Positions 1-6,848 of a DNA stretch of 10,353 bases are shown in pieces. Position numbers and translations under genes: made by a program. Within the stretch, counting starts at the first letter, position 1, and every line of letters begins with the position of its first letter. Source of the stretch: Pseudomonadota bacterium (GTDB taxonomy: Bacteria > Pseudomonadota > Alphaproteobacteria > Acetobacterales > Acetobacteraceae); NCBI GenBank assembly GCA_021779655.1, contig JAJYAF010000041.1:1-10353 (forward strand), given 5' to 3'. Under the pieces are notes generated by a model. That model was given only the letters and a program-made list of their open reading frames with translations. It searched no databases and was not told the origin of the DNA.

Positions 1-813
1 GCGGGTGCAATAGGCCTTGGCAATGCCCAGCACGCGGCCGATGGCGCCCGGGCCGATGCCGCTGCCCGCCGCGGCGCTTCCCGCCACCGTGTTGGAGGAG
101 GTGACGAAGGGGTAAGTGCCATGGTCGATATCGAGCATCACCGCCTGCGCGCCCTCGAACAGGATGCGTTTGCCGGCCTGTCGCGCCTGGGCGAGGCGCT
201 CCCACACCGGTTCCGCGAAAGGCAGGATTCTGGGCGCCAGCGCCAGCAGATCGGCCAGCAGCTCCTGCTTGGCGAAGGTCTGCGCGCCCAGCCCGGCCAA
301 CAGCGTGTTGTGGTGGCGCAGCAATTCGTCGAGCTTGGCGGAAAGCGTGGCCGGCTCGGCCAGGTCGGCCAGGCGGATGGCGCGCCGGCCCACCTTGTCT
401 TCGTAAGCCGGGCCGATCCCCCGATTGGTAGTGCCGATTTTCCGCGCGCCGCGCGCCATCTCGCGCGCGCTGTCGAGCGCCACGTGCAAGGGCAGGATGA
501 GCGGGGCATTCTCGGCGATGCGCAAGGTCTCGGGCGTAATCGTCAGACCCTGGCCCCCGACCCGCGCGATCTCGGCGAGCAGTGCGTGCGGATCGATCAC
601 CACGCCGTTGCCGATGATGCCGAGCTTGCCGCGCACGAGGCCTGAAGGCAGCAAGGAGAGTTTATAGGTCTGGTTGCCGACAACCAGGGTATGCCCGGCA
701 TTGTGGCCACCCTGGAAGCGCACCACGATATCCGCGCGGCTGGCCAGCCAGTCCACCACCTTGCCCTTGCCCTCGTCGCCCCATTGGGCGCCGATGATGG
801 TGACATTGCTCAT
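1..813 (-). CDS. purA: Adenylosuccinate synthetase (PurA), 3' end cut off by window
   Basis: PurA makes adenylosuccinate from IMP and aspartate using GTP, the first committed step from IMP to AMP in the cytoplasm. The first 271 codons are present, and the frame is open at base 1, ending in the family motif GIAKAYCTR. The N-terminus reads [18 protein letters not shown], with the GTP-binding loop and catalytic Asp13. GGHNAGH follows at 35-41 with catalytic His41, numbered as in E. coli. Also visible are [13 protein letters not shown] and the [16 protein letters not shown] stretch; the preceding FEGAQ is followed by Ala where many homologues have Gly. The ATG at 813 gives exactly the family's start. 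An AGGA lies about 13 bases upstream, overlapping the end of hisZ, which stops 15 bases away, so the two are probably cotranscribed and perhaps coupled. About 160 C-terminal residues should lie outside the window. Confidence 0.97.
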   Translation of the reverse strand, partial: MSNVTIIGAQWGDEGKGKVVDWLASRADIVVRFQGGHNAGHTLVVGNQTYKLSLLPSGLVRGKLGIIGNGVVIDPHALLAEIARVGGQGLTITPETLRIAENAPLILPLHVALDSAREMARGARKIGTTNRGIGPAYEDKVGRRAIRLADLAEPATLSAKLDELLRHHNTLLAGLGAQTFAKQELLADLLALAPRILPFAEPVWERLAQARQAGKRILFEGAQAVMLDIDHGTYPFVTSSNTVAGSAAAGSGIGPGAIGRVLGIAKAYCTR

Positions 814-828
814 AGGCTAAACTGATCC

Positions 829-1968
829 TTACAAAACCGGGACGGCATCGCCGTCGCGGTAGAGATGCGTGCAGCGCAGTCGCTTGGCTTCCTGCATCGG
901 ATCGGCCACCGGTTGCAAGCCCGGAACGGTCGCGAAGCGGCGCGCCCGGTAGGCTTGGGCCGTCTCCGGTGGCGTGCCGAATTCCAGATAGAGACGCGGG
1001 CGCAGCGGCGGCGGCGGCGCGATCCGCGCGATGCTGTCGGGATAGAGGGAAATTCCGCTTGCCGGTTCCGATTCGCCGGAAAGATAGCGCCCGCCGCGCC
1101 CCAGCTCCGCCTGCCGGCCGGTGGCGAACACGGTCATGCAAATTCCGGTATGGTATTGATAGCCGCGGAATTCCACGGGGTCGGCGGTGAGCCGCAGCGC
1201 CGGGCTGGCCTTGCGCACCGCCACCACCGTTTCAGCCATGCGAATGGCATGGCCGCGCGCGATCTCCGGCAGCGGGATGTCCAGCAGCGCCGGGATCGCC
1301 TGTTCGACCGGCCCGCTCGCCGCCAGTAATCGCAGCAGCAGCGCCTGCATCGGGCCGCCGGCATCGGCCACGGCCAGGCTGTCCTTGCGGTCCAGCGCAT
1401 GGGTGAGTTCGCCGAGCCGACGGGAATCGACCCCTTCCAGCAGGCTCAGCGTAAGATGGGGAAAAGTGAGGTCGAAGCTGATTTCGTCAAGGCCGGTCGC
1501 GGCGAGGGCATCGGCCGCGACCAGAATGATCTCGGCATCCGCTTGCGGCGTGTCGGCGCCGATCAGTTCGATTCCCGCCTGCGAGAACTGCCGCTCCGGC
1601 TGCAATTGCGTGCCGCGCACGCGCAGGCATTGGCCGGAATAGGCAAGGCGCAGCGGACGCGGCGCGGCGGCCAGCCGCGAGGCGGCCAGGCGGCTGATCT
1701 GCGGCGTGATATCGGCGCGCACGCCCATCATCCGCTGGCTCTGCGGATCCATCAGGCGGAAGGTGTGCTCCGCGGTCGCGCCGCCGGCGCCGGCAAACAG
1801 GCTTTCCTCGAACTCAAGCAGCGGCGTTTCCACCCGCTGATAGCCATGGGCGGCAAAGCGTTCCATGATCCGCGCGACCGAAATCGCTTCCAGCTCGGCT
1901 TCCGGCGGCAGCGTGTCGCGCAGGCCCGCGGGCAGCAGGGCTCGGTGGCTGGGGGAAGAATTGTTCAT
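829..1968 (-). CDS. hisZ: ATP phosphoribosyltransferase regulatory subunit (HisZ)
   Basis: HisZ is a catalytically dead relative of histidyl-tRNA synthetase. It pairs with short-form HisG to make an active, histidine-regulated ATP phosphoribosyltransferase, the first step of histidine synthesis. From the ATG at 1968 the protein has 379 residues. The start LLPAGLRDTLPPEA (11-24) is typical. The class II synthetase-like core includes FRLMDPQSQRMMGVRADITPQ (split here as 70-79 and 80-90), YSGQCLRVRG at 110-119 and a motif-3-like AELGRGGRY at 287-295. Synthetase-specific histidine-binding and anticodon-binding parts are not evident, which favours HisZ over HisS. A TTG at 2031 would add 21 Asn/Ser-rich residues encoded by a short repeat; I prefer 1968 because it is an ATG and matches the family start, though neither has a good ribosome-binding site. 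purA follows 15 bases downstream. No hisG is in the window. Confidence 0.93.
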   Translation of the reverse strand: MNNSSPSHRALLPAGLRDTLPPEAELEAISVARIMERFAAHGYQRVETPLLEFEESLFAGAGGATAEHTFRLMDPQSQRMMGVRADITPQISRLAASRLAAAPRPLRLAYSGQCLRVRGTQLQPERQFSQAGIELIGADTPQADAEIILVAADALAATGLDEISFDLTFPHLTLSLLEGVDSRRLGELTHALDRKDSLAVADAGGPMQALLLRLLAASGPVEQAIPALLDIPLPEIARGHAIRMAETVVAVRKASPALRLTADPVEFRGYQYHTGICMTVFATGRQAELGRGGRYLSGESEPASGISLYPDSIARIAPPPPLRPRLYLEFGTPPETAQAYRARRFATVPGLQPVADPMQEAKRLRCTHLYRDGDAVPVL

Positions 1969-2019
1969 GGAATCGCCGTTATCGGAATTGTTACTGGAAA
2001 CGTTACTGGGGGCCGTTAC
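1957..2019 (-). repeat. Phased ~12-base repeats overlapping the hisZ start
   Basis: On the minus strand, four adjacent units run into the hisZ ATG: AGTAACGTTTCC (2007-1996), AGTAACAATTCC (1995-1984), GATAACGGCGATTCC (1983-1969) and ATGAACAATTCT (1968-1957). On the plus strand, GTTAC or GTTAT occurs at 1978, 1990, 2002 and 2015, at steps of 12, 12 and 13 bases. The tract is AT-richer than its surroundings. It could be a set of operator sites, or the coding repeat of an Asn/Ser-rich N-terminal extension if translation starts upstream at the TTG at 2031. I cannot tell these apart from sequence alone. Confidence 0.6.
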
Positions 2020-2024
2020 AGGCC

Positions 2025-2096
2025 GGCGCAATTCAGCGCCAGGGCCTGGCCGTGGAAAGCCAATGAGCCCGGCTCATGCCGGCGGCACAGGCCGCC
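2025..2096 (-). terminator. Cluster of short hairpins after the small membrane gene (possible terminator)
   Basis: Directly after the stop of the small membrane gene come several perfect short dyads. They are GGCGGC/GCCGCC with a 4-base loop (2081-2096), ATGAGC/GCTCAT with a 3-base loop (2063-2077), GCCAGG/CCTGGC around one base (2038-2050), and GGCGC/GCGCC with a 6-base loop (2025-2040). The last two share bases 2038-2040 and so exclude each other. None is followed by a clear T-run on the minus strand, so a classical intrinsic terminator is not shown. They may slow or end transcripts from xerD, or be mRNA structure upstream of hisZ. Confidence 0.35.
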
Positions 2097-2098
2097 GT

Positions 2099-2311
2099 TC
2101 AATGGCCGGCGAGATGAAGGCCCAGGAATTTCACCACCGTGATGCAGACCGAGACGGCGGAAACCGCCGCCGCGATCAATACGCCAAGCGGCAGGCCGAA
2201 AAATTTCGGGTTGGTGGCGGCGTAGAACGCATCATCATGGGCGTTGGGGTCCGGCAGGTGTAAGCTCGGGCGGGATTCCGGCGCGGCGGTTGACGATCCT
2301 GCTGTGTCCAT
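2099..2311 (-). CDS. Small single-pass membrane protein of unknown function
   Basis: I do not recognise this 70-residue protein. The first 35 residues are polar and Pro/Ser/Asp-rich and include HLPDPNAHDDAFYAATNP. A hydrophobic stretch follows at about residues 38-60 (FGLPLGVLIAAAVSAVSVCI and onward), long enough for one membrane helix, and the protein ends in a short tail KFLGLHLAGH. The gene lies 33 bases downstream of xerD on the same strand, and its stop is directly followed by hairpins, which supports it as the last gene of a short transcript. No clear ribosome-binding site precedes the ATG. The polar N-terminus, clean helix and placement in an otherwise empty gap between two real genes argue for a true gene, but conservation is unchecked. 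Confidence 0.6.
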   Translation of the reverse strand: MDTAGSSTAAPESRPSLHLPDPNAHDDAFYAATNPKFFGLPLGVLIAAAVSAVSVCITVVKFLGLHLAGH

Positions 2312-2344
2312 GGCGAGGCTTTTGCCATTCGCGCCGCCTGCAAG

Positions 2345-3244
2345 TCAATCGGCGCGCGGCCGGACGGCCAGCGGGTGGTTTGCCTCGACCAGGCGTTTCA
2401 GCCGTTCTTCCAGGACAAAGGTATAAATCTGCGTGGTCGCCAGGTCGGCATGCCCCAGCAGTTGCTGGATGCTGCGCAGATCCGCGCCGCGCGCCAGCAG
2501 ATGCGAGGCGAAGGAGTGCCGCAGCACATGCGGCGACAGGCGCGCCGGATCGATATCCGCCGCCAGCGCGACCCTCTTCAGCAGCAGCGCGAAACCCTGC
2601 CGGGTCATTTTTTTGCGCGGGTCGCGCCCGGCGATGAGATACGGACCGCCCCTCTTCGATGCCTGCCGCAGCGTGAGCGCGGCGCGGCGCGCGGCATCGG
2701 AGAGCGGCACCAGCCGCTCCCGGCCGCCCTTGCCCCGGATCAGCAGCAGCATCGCGTCCTCGCTCAGGGCGCTCGCCGGAAGTTCCAGCAATTCGGAAAT
2801 CCGCAGGCCGCTCGCATAGAGAATTTCCAGCCCGGCATTGGCCTTCAACCCCGGCAGGCCGGGCAGCCGCGCGGCGGCCGAAAGCAGGCTTTCCACCTCC
2901 GCCTCGCTCAGATATTTCGGCAAGGCGCGGGGTAGCTGCGGCGCGGCGAGTCCGGCGGCGGGATTGTCCACGCGCCGGCCCTCCCGCAGCAGGAACAGAA
3001 AGAACTGCCTGAGGGTGGAGAGCTTGCGCGCCTGGGTACGCGGCTTCAGGCCAGCCATGGCGAGCGTGGCAAGATAGCCGGCCAGGTCATCCCGCCCGGC
3101 CGCAAGCACGGTCAGCCCCTTGCTCGCGAGGAAGCCGTAAAAATCCGCGAGATCGGCCTGATAGGCGGCGAGCGTGTTGCGCGCGGCCCCCCGCTCGGCC
3201 GCCTGCATTTCCAGAAATATCTCGACCAGCCCATCTACCGCCAT
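2345..3244 (-). CDS. xerD: Tyrosine site-specific recombinase XerD
   Basis: XerD works with XerC at the dif site to resolve chromosome dimers before division. From the ATG at 3244 the protein has 299 residues, the usual family length. An N-terminal SAM-like core-binding domain (about 5-90, with AARNTLAAYQADLADFYGFL) is followed by the catalytic domain (about 108-290). All catalytic residues are visible: Arg148 in ASGLRISELL, Lys172 in RGKGGRER, His239 and Arg242 in HVLRHSFASHLL, His265 in LLGHADLATTQIY, and nucleophile Tyr274. The frame stays open far upstream through the antisense of aroKB, but the family start fits 3244. No Shine-Dalgarno sequence precedes it, and the start is only 9-27 bases from the divergent aroKB start, so the promoters must overlap the neighbouring coding sequence. 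XerC is an alternative name, but the close match in residue spacing favours XerD. Confidence 0.92.
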   Translation of the reverse strand: MAVDGLVEIFLEMQAAERGAARNTLAAYQADLADFYGFLASKGLTVLAAGRDDLAGYLATLAMAGLKPRTQARKLSTLRQFFLFLLREGRRVDNPAAGLAAPQLPRALPKYLSEAEVESLLSAAARLPGLPGLKANAGLEILYASGLRISELLELPASALSEDAMLLLIRGKGGRERLVPLSDAARRAALTLRQASKRGGPYLIAGRDPRKKMTRQGFALLLKRVALAADIDPARLSPHVLRHSFASHLLARGADLRSIQQLLGHADLATTQIYTFVLEERLKRLVEANHPLAVRPRAD

Positions 3245-3271
3245 GGTACTGCTGTGATAAGCCCGAACATC

Positions 3272-4918
3272 ATGTCCTCCAACCACCCCGCGCCACAGCC
3301 GGAAGCCCAGAGAAGCATCGTTCTGATCGGGCTGATGGGTGCCGGCAAAACCGCGATCGGCAAGCGCCTTGCCACGCAGCTCGGCCTGCCTTTCCATGAT
3401 GCCGACCAGGAAATCGAGCAAGCCGCCGGCGCCAGCATCAACGAAATTTTCGCCCGCCACGGCGAGGCGCATTTTCGGCAGGGCGAGAAAAAGGTCATCC
3501 GGCGTTTGCTGGAAAGCGGGCCGATCGTGCTGGCCACGGGCGGCGGCGCCTATCTGGACCCAGAGACCCGGGCGCTGATCCGTGCCCGCGCCATCTGCGT
3601 GTGGCTGCGCGTGCCCCTGCCCGTTCTGCTCAAGCGCGTGCAGGGCCGCACCCACCGGCCATTGCTGAATGCGGGCGATCCCGCGGAAATCCTGGCCCGC
3701 CTCGCCGCTCAGCGCTACCCCTTCTATGCCGAGGCGGATCTCATCGTGGAGGGCCGGGATGGCCCGCCGGAACAGACGCTGCACATGGTCGTGGAGGCGC
3801 TCAAAGCCTATCGGCCGCCGCTTGAAGTGACCGTCGCGCTGGCGGCCCGGAGCTATCCCGTGCTGATCGGCCCCGGCCTGGCTGCCCGCGCCGGCGCGCA
3901 TCTTGCCCCTGCGCTGCCAAGCAAGCGCTGCGTCGTCGTCACCGACGAAAACCTGGCATCGCTGCATCTTCCGGCGCTGGAGCGGAGCCTCGCGGAAACC
4001 GGCATCGCCCATCACACCATCGTGGTGCCGCCGGGCGAGGCTTCGAAAAGCGTGGCGCGCTGGAGCGCGCTCGTGGATGCGCTGCTGGACCATAAGGTGG
4101 ACCGGCATACCGCCGTGGTGGCGCTGGGCGGCGGGGTGATCGGCGATCTTGCCGGATTCGCGGCGGCGGCGACGCTGCGCGGCCTGCCCTTCGTGCAGAT
4201 TCCCACCAGCCTGCTGGCGCAGGTCGATTCCAGTGTCGGCGGCAAAACCGGCATCAACACGCGGCACGGCAAGAATCTCGTCGGCGCCTTTCATCAGCCG
4301 CTGCTCGTGCTGGCGGATACCGATATGCTGGCAACCCTTTCCATCCGCGAGCGCCGCGCCGGCTATGCGGAAATCGTCAAGGCCGGCCTGATCGGCGATG
4401 CCGCGCTCTATGAATGGTGCGAAAGCAACGGGCGCGCACTGCTGGAAGGCGACGCGGCATTGCAGGCCGAGGCGGTGGCCCGGGCGGTGCGCTTCAAGGC
4501 GGCCGTCGTCAGCGGGGACGAGCGCGAGGAAAAATCCGATAACGGCCGTGCCCTGCTCAACCTCGGCCATACTTTCGGGCATGCCCTGGAAGCCGAAAGC
4601 GGCTTCAGTGGCGCGCTGCTGCATGGGGAGGCGGTCGCCATCGGGCTGGTTCTGGCCGCGCGGCTTTCCGCCATGCTCGGCTTCTGCGAGGAAGCGCTGG
4701 CGCCCCGCATTGCCGCGCATCTGGCGGCAACCGGCCTGCCGCACCGCATTCCCGGCCTGCCCGCGGCGAATCTTCTCGCGCATATGCAGCAGGACAAGAA
4801 GATGCGGGACGGAAGGCTCACCTTCGTGCTGCTGCGGGGCGTGGGCGCGGCGTTCACGGAAAGCGCGGTGCCGGAGCATGCGGTCCGCCGGGTTCTGCTG
4901 GAATATGGGGCGGTTTAG
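3272..4918 (+). CDS. aroKB: Fused shikimate kinase / 3-dehydroquinate synthase (AroK-AroB)
   Basis: One continuous frame carries two shikimate-pathway enzymes in the cytoplasm. Numbering is from the alternative GTG start at 3254. Residues about 20-186 are shikimate kinase (shikimate plus ATP to shikimate 3-phosphate): Walker A GLMGAGKT (26-33), substrate-binding DAD at 49-51, FRQGE (74-78), GGGAY (96-100), lid GRTHRPLL (131-138) and Arg154 in QRYPFY. Residues about 190-554 are 3-dehydroquinate synthase (DAHP to 3-dehydroquinate, NAD and metal dependent): PGEASKS (260-266), GGGVIGDLAGF (292-302), VDSSVGGKTGIN (324-335), and probable metal ligands Glu373 (AEIVKAG), His439 (LGHTFGH) and His457 (LLHGEAV). 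The domains are joined by only a few residues, with no stop or frameshift between them. These enzymes catalyse steps 5 and 2, so they are not consecutive. I chose the ATG at 3272; the GTG would add six residues. Neither has a clear ribosome-binding site. Confidence 0.95.
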   Translation: MSSNHPAPQPEAQRSIVLIGLMGAGKTAIGKRLATQLGLPFHDADQEIEQAAGASINEIFARHGEAHFRQGEKKVIRRLLESGPIVLATGGGAYLDPETRALIRARAICVWLRVPLPVLLKRVQGRTHRPLLNAGDPAEILARLAAQRYPFYAEADLIVEGRDGPPEQTLHMVVEALKAYRPPLEVTVALAARSYPVLIGPGLAARAGAHLAPALPSKRCVVVTDENLASLHLPALERSLAETGIAHHTIVVPPGEASKSVARWSALVDALLDHKVDRHTAVVALGGGVIGDLAGFAAAATLRGLPFVQIPTSLLAQVDSSVGGKTGINTRHGKNLVGAFHQPLLVLADTDMLATLSIRERRAGYAEIVKAGLIGDAALYEWCESNGRALLEGDAALQAEAVARAVRFKAAVVSGDEREEKSDNGRALLNLGHTFGHALEAESGFSGALLHGEAVAIGLVLAARLSAMLGFCEEALAPRIAAHLAATGLPHRIPGLPAANLLAHMQQDKKMRDGRLTFVLLRGVGAAFTESAVPEHAVRRVLLEYGAV

Positions 4919-4957
4919 CGCGCTGAATTGCCCGCTAAGATATTGATTTAAGCCGCG

Positions 4958-6238
4958 TCAGGACTGCGCGTCGGGCGAGAGGATTTCGCAGCCGGTGGGG
5001 CCGGATTGCAGGCGGTGGCATGCCTCCATCGCCTGCTCATGGGTGAACTGCACCACCCGGGCGCGGTAGATGGTACCGGCTCCGTCATGCACGGCCACCA
5101 CCACGGGACGGCCCTTCATGAGGACCTGCACGGCCGAAAGCTCGGCAATACCGATCGCCGCGCGGGCTTTTTCCGCGCTGCCATAGGCGCCCACCTGAAT
5201 GCCCCAGCTCGCCGAGGAATAGGAAACGGCTTCAAAGCTCCGCGCCGGCGTATCGGCCATGGCCGGCTGAATCAGGCCGAAAGCCGGATGCGGGACGAAG
5301 CTCGGCGGCGGGGCCGGCGCTTGCGCCGGTGCGGGCGGGGGCGCGGCCATGGCCACCGCCACCGGGGCGGCGCTGGGCACCGGCGGAACGGGCAGCGGCT
5401 GCGCGCTGACCGGCTGCGGCGATTCAGGCTCGATTTCCGAGCCGGAGGACGGCGAGAGCGAGGCGACCGCCACCGCTTCCCCATTGAACGGGCTTTCGGG
5501 CGCGGGGCCGGTCGGCGGCGGGGCGTTGGGAGCGAAACCAGGCGGCACCAGGCCGGGCGCCTCGCTCATGGGCAGGGTGTTCAGGGCAAGCTGATCCGCC
5601 TCGGACCGGTTGCGGGGATAATAACCCTGGATGTTGGGCGCGATGGCGGCGACGTAGTTCACGGTCTCGTCCGGCAGCGGCGTGTGATCGTCCATATAAT
5701 GGTCGAGCCGGCCGGGACCCGCGTTGTACGCGGCAAGGAAGCCCGGCGAGCCGTAAACCTGGTACATTTCATGAATATAAGCCGTGCCGGCCATGATATT
5801 GTCGTAGGGATTGAACGGGTCCTGGTCGAGCCCGTAACGCGCGGCCATTTCCTGATAGGTTTCAGGCTCAAGCTGCATCAGCCCCATGGCGCCCGCCGGC
5901 GAAACGGTGAGCTGCCCGTGCATGTATTCCTGGCCGCCGGATTCAACCTGCATCACCTGCCGGATCCATTGCTCCGGCACGTCGAACCGGCTGGAGGCGA
6001 GCGCGATATAGGGGCCCCAGGGATCGCTCGGCGGGCCGGGCGCCCGGTAGTCTCCCGGTGCATGGGCAAGGTAATAATTCGTGCTGAGGTAATGCGCTCC
6101 GGGCGAGGCGGCGCAGCCCGCAAGCCAAACCAGCCCCGCCATTGCAAAGCCGACCCTACCCGCGACCGGCAGGAGGCTAGACAGGTTCAGACAGCGGGAA
6201 TCTGACGCCAATGATGAAGCCCCCAACCCGTGAATCAT
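4958..6238 (-). CDS. Lipoprotein with SLT lytic transglycosylase and SPOR domains
   Basis: This is a 426-residue probable outer-membrane lipoprotein that cleaves peptidoglycan. A long leader with Arg28 before the hydrophobic run GFAMAGLVWLAGC gives a lipobox LAGC with Cys42. The SLT (lysozyme-like) domain spans about 72-205, with probable catalytic Glu99 in QVMQVESGG, then SPAGAMGLMQLEPETY (113-128) and AAYNAGPG (169-176). Residues about 228-335 form a low-complexity Pro/Ala/Val linker. The C-terminus (about 344-422, starting WGIQVGAYGSAEKARAAI) is a SPOR domain, a fold known to bind denuded glycan strands at the septum. The architecture suggests septal or stripped-glycan targeting of the enzyme. 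AGGT just upstream of the ATG is a weak ribosome-binding site. The gene converges on aroKB with 39 bases between stops and no visible terminator hairpin there. Assignment to a particular Mlt family is not certain. Confidence 0.88.
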   Translation of the reverse strand: MIHGLGASSLASDSRCLNLSSLLPVAGRVGFAMAGLVWLAGCAASPGAHYLSTNYYLAHAPGDYRAPGPPSDPWGPYIALASSRFDVPEQWIRQVMQVESGGQEYMHGQLTVSPAGAMGLMQLEPETYQEMAARYGLDQDPFNPYDNIMAGTAYIHEMYQVYGSPGFLAAYNAGPGRLDHYMDDHTPLPDETVNYVAAIAPNIQGYYPRNRSEADQLALNTLPMSEAPGLVPPGFAPNAPPPTGPAPESPFNGEAVAVASLSPSSGSEIEPESPQPVSAQPLPVPPVPSAAPVAVAMAAPPPAPAQAPAPPPSFVPHPAFGLIQPAMADTPARSFEAVSYSSASWGIQVGAYGSAEKARAAIGIAELSAVQVLMKGRPVVVAVHDGAGTIYRARVVQFTHEQAMEACHRLQSGPTGCEILSPDAQS

Positions 6239-6247
6239 CGACCTGAA

Positions 6248-6302
6248 ATCATCAATCAGCCAAAAATCATTAGGTTGCCGCTATTGGCTGGATATTGATG
6301 AT
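6248..6302. repeat. Interrupted inverted repeat, 16-base arms
   Basis: The left arm ATCATCAATCAGCCAA (6248-6263) is the exact reverse complement of TTGGCTG plus ATTGATGAT in the right arm (6284-6302), where three extra bases (GAT) separate the two halves. The spacer is 20 bases. In RNA this would form a 7-pair plus 9-pair stem with a 3-base bulge and a 20-base loop. It ends about ten bases from the leftward start codon, so it would sit in that gene's 5' leader or act as a double operator. No T-run follows on either strand, so it is not a plain terminator. Confidence 0.75.
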
Positions 6303-6426
6303 AACAAGCTACAGTAACCCTTTAAGCATCAACGGAAATGAACGCAACTAAAAACTTGCAGGCTCCCCCTGGCCCGCCTGCCGCTTCCAGGGCAAGAAGA
6401 GTTTGAACATTGTTTCCCGGCGCTTG

Positions 6427-6435
6427 AGGAGGGGG
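6427..6435 (+). promoter_or_regulatory. Strong ribosome-binding site for the SlyB-like lipoprotein
   Basis: AGGAGGGGG lies 8 bases before the GTG at 6444. This is the strongest Shine-Dalgarno match in the window and decides the GTG as the start. Confidence 0.75.
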
Positions 6436-6443
6436 AACTGCGC

Positions 6444-6848
6444 GTGAACGAGAAGACGTGGCATGCAACGCTGCTTTCCGCCCTGGCGATGTCCGTGGCC
6501 GGCTGCGCCGCCTCCGGTCCGGCGCCGCGGCCGTCATTCGGAACGGCGATACCGCGGGGCGCGGCGATTTCCGGCGTGCTGGAGGCCATCCGGCCGATGC
6601 GCGCGCAAGCGGCCCTCTCGCCCGGGGCGGCGGCGGTGATGGCGGCGCTGCAAATCGCCCCGCCGGCGGCGGTGCCCAACGCAACGGAATTCATCATCCG
6701 GCGCGCCGACGGAAACGTCGTCGCGATCGTGCTGGGAGCACCGCAATCCGACCCCACAGCCTCGCTCGCCGCCGCGAGCTTCGCCGTGGGCGACCGGGTT
6801 CAGCTGCTCACCGGCCGCCAGCCCCAGCTGATTCATGCGAGCCCATGA
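6444..6848 (+). CDS. Small lipoprotein resembling the SlyB/Pcp outer-membrane family
   Basis: This 134-residue protein starts with GTG behind a strong Shine-Dalgarno sequence. The leader MNEKTWHATLLSALAMSVAGC has a positively charged start, a hydrophobic core and the lipobox VAGC with Cys21; no Asp follows at +2, so outer-membrane sorting is likely. The mature part has GAAISGVLEAIRP (39-51) and a C-terminal segment with EFIIRRADGNVVAIVL (82-97) and FAVGDRVQLLTG (113-124). This resembles the conserved C-terminal part of SlyB/Pcp lipoproteins (a 'gxIxsIrp' start and an 'FxvGdrVrvl' end), but the central glycine-zipper is replaced by an Ala-rich stretch. The similarity is by eye and tentative. 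It is the first gene of a rightward cluster with an ABC exporter; an ATGA overlap at its stop leads into a mini-ORF. A role in envelope stability or with the exporter is inference. Confidence 0.7.
   Translation: MNEKTWHATLLSALAMSVAGCAASGPAPRPSFGTAIPRGAAISGVLEAIRPMRAQAALSPGAAAVMAALQIAPPAAVPNATEFIIRRADGNVVAIVLGAPQSDPTASLAAASFAVGDRVQLLTGRQPQLIHASP

Larger units (their letters stand above)
6239..6443. promoter_or_regulatory. Divergent intergenic region between transglycosylase and lipoprotein genes
   Basis: These 205 bases separate two divergent starts, and their left half (6239-6350) is distinctly AT-richer than the genes around it, as expected for promoters. I cannot assign convincing -35/-10 pairs on either strand. 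The region holds a long interrupted inverted repeat (6248-6302) and three copies of AATCAT (6234, 6247 and 6265), the first inside the start of the leftward gene. The right half is GC-rich and ends in a strong ribosome-binding site for the rightward gene. Confidence 0.5.

Noticed and set aside
1399..2142. A 247-codon plus-strand frame opposite hisZ
   Set aside because: It is a shadow of hisZ without domain features, and it runs through the intergenic hairpins and into the small membrane gene.
3245..4879. A very long open frame on the minus strand through the antisense of aroKB, continuous with xerD
   Set aside because: The plus strand has all catalytic motifs of two enzymes; the antisense translation is Arg/Gly/Gln-rich with no recognisable domain. 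Open antisense frames are expected in DNA this GC-rich.
4919..4957. A bidirectional terminator between convergent aroKB and the transglycosylase gene
   Set aside because: No stem of useful length or T-run is present in the 39 bases.
5006..6205. A 399-codon plus-strand frame opposite the SLT-SPOR lipoprotein
   Set aside because: The translation is Arg/Gly/His-rich low-complexity sequence mirroring the Pro/Ala linker codons; the minus-strand product has clear SLT, lipobox and SPOR features.
6275..6325. Possible sigma-70 promoters in the divergent region
   Set aside because: TTGCCG, TTGATG and TTGTTA were tried as -35 boxes, but none has a fair -10 box at 16-18 bases, so I report only an undetermined promoter region.
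6322..6757. Two minus-strand frames of 120 and 142 codons over the lipoprotein gene and its leader
   Set aside because: They are Pro/Arg/Ala-rich shadow translations without motifs; the plus-strand gene has a lipobox and a strong ribosome-binding site.
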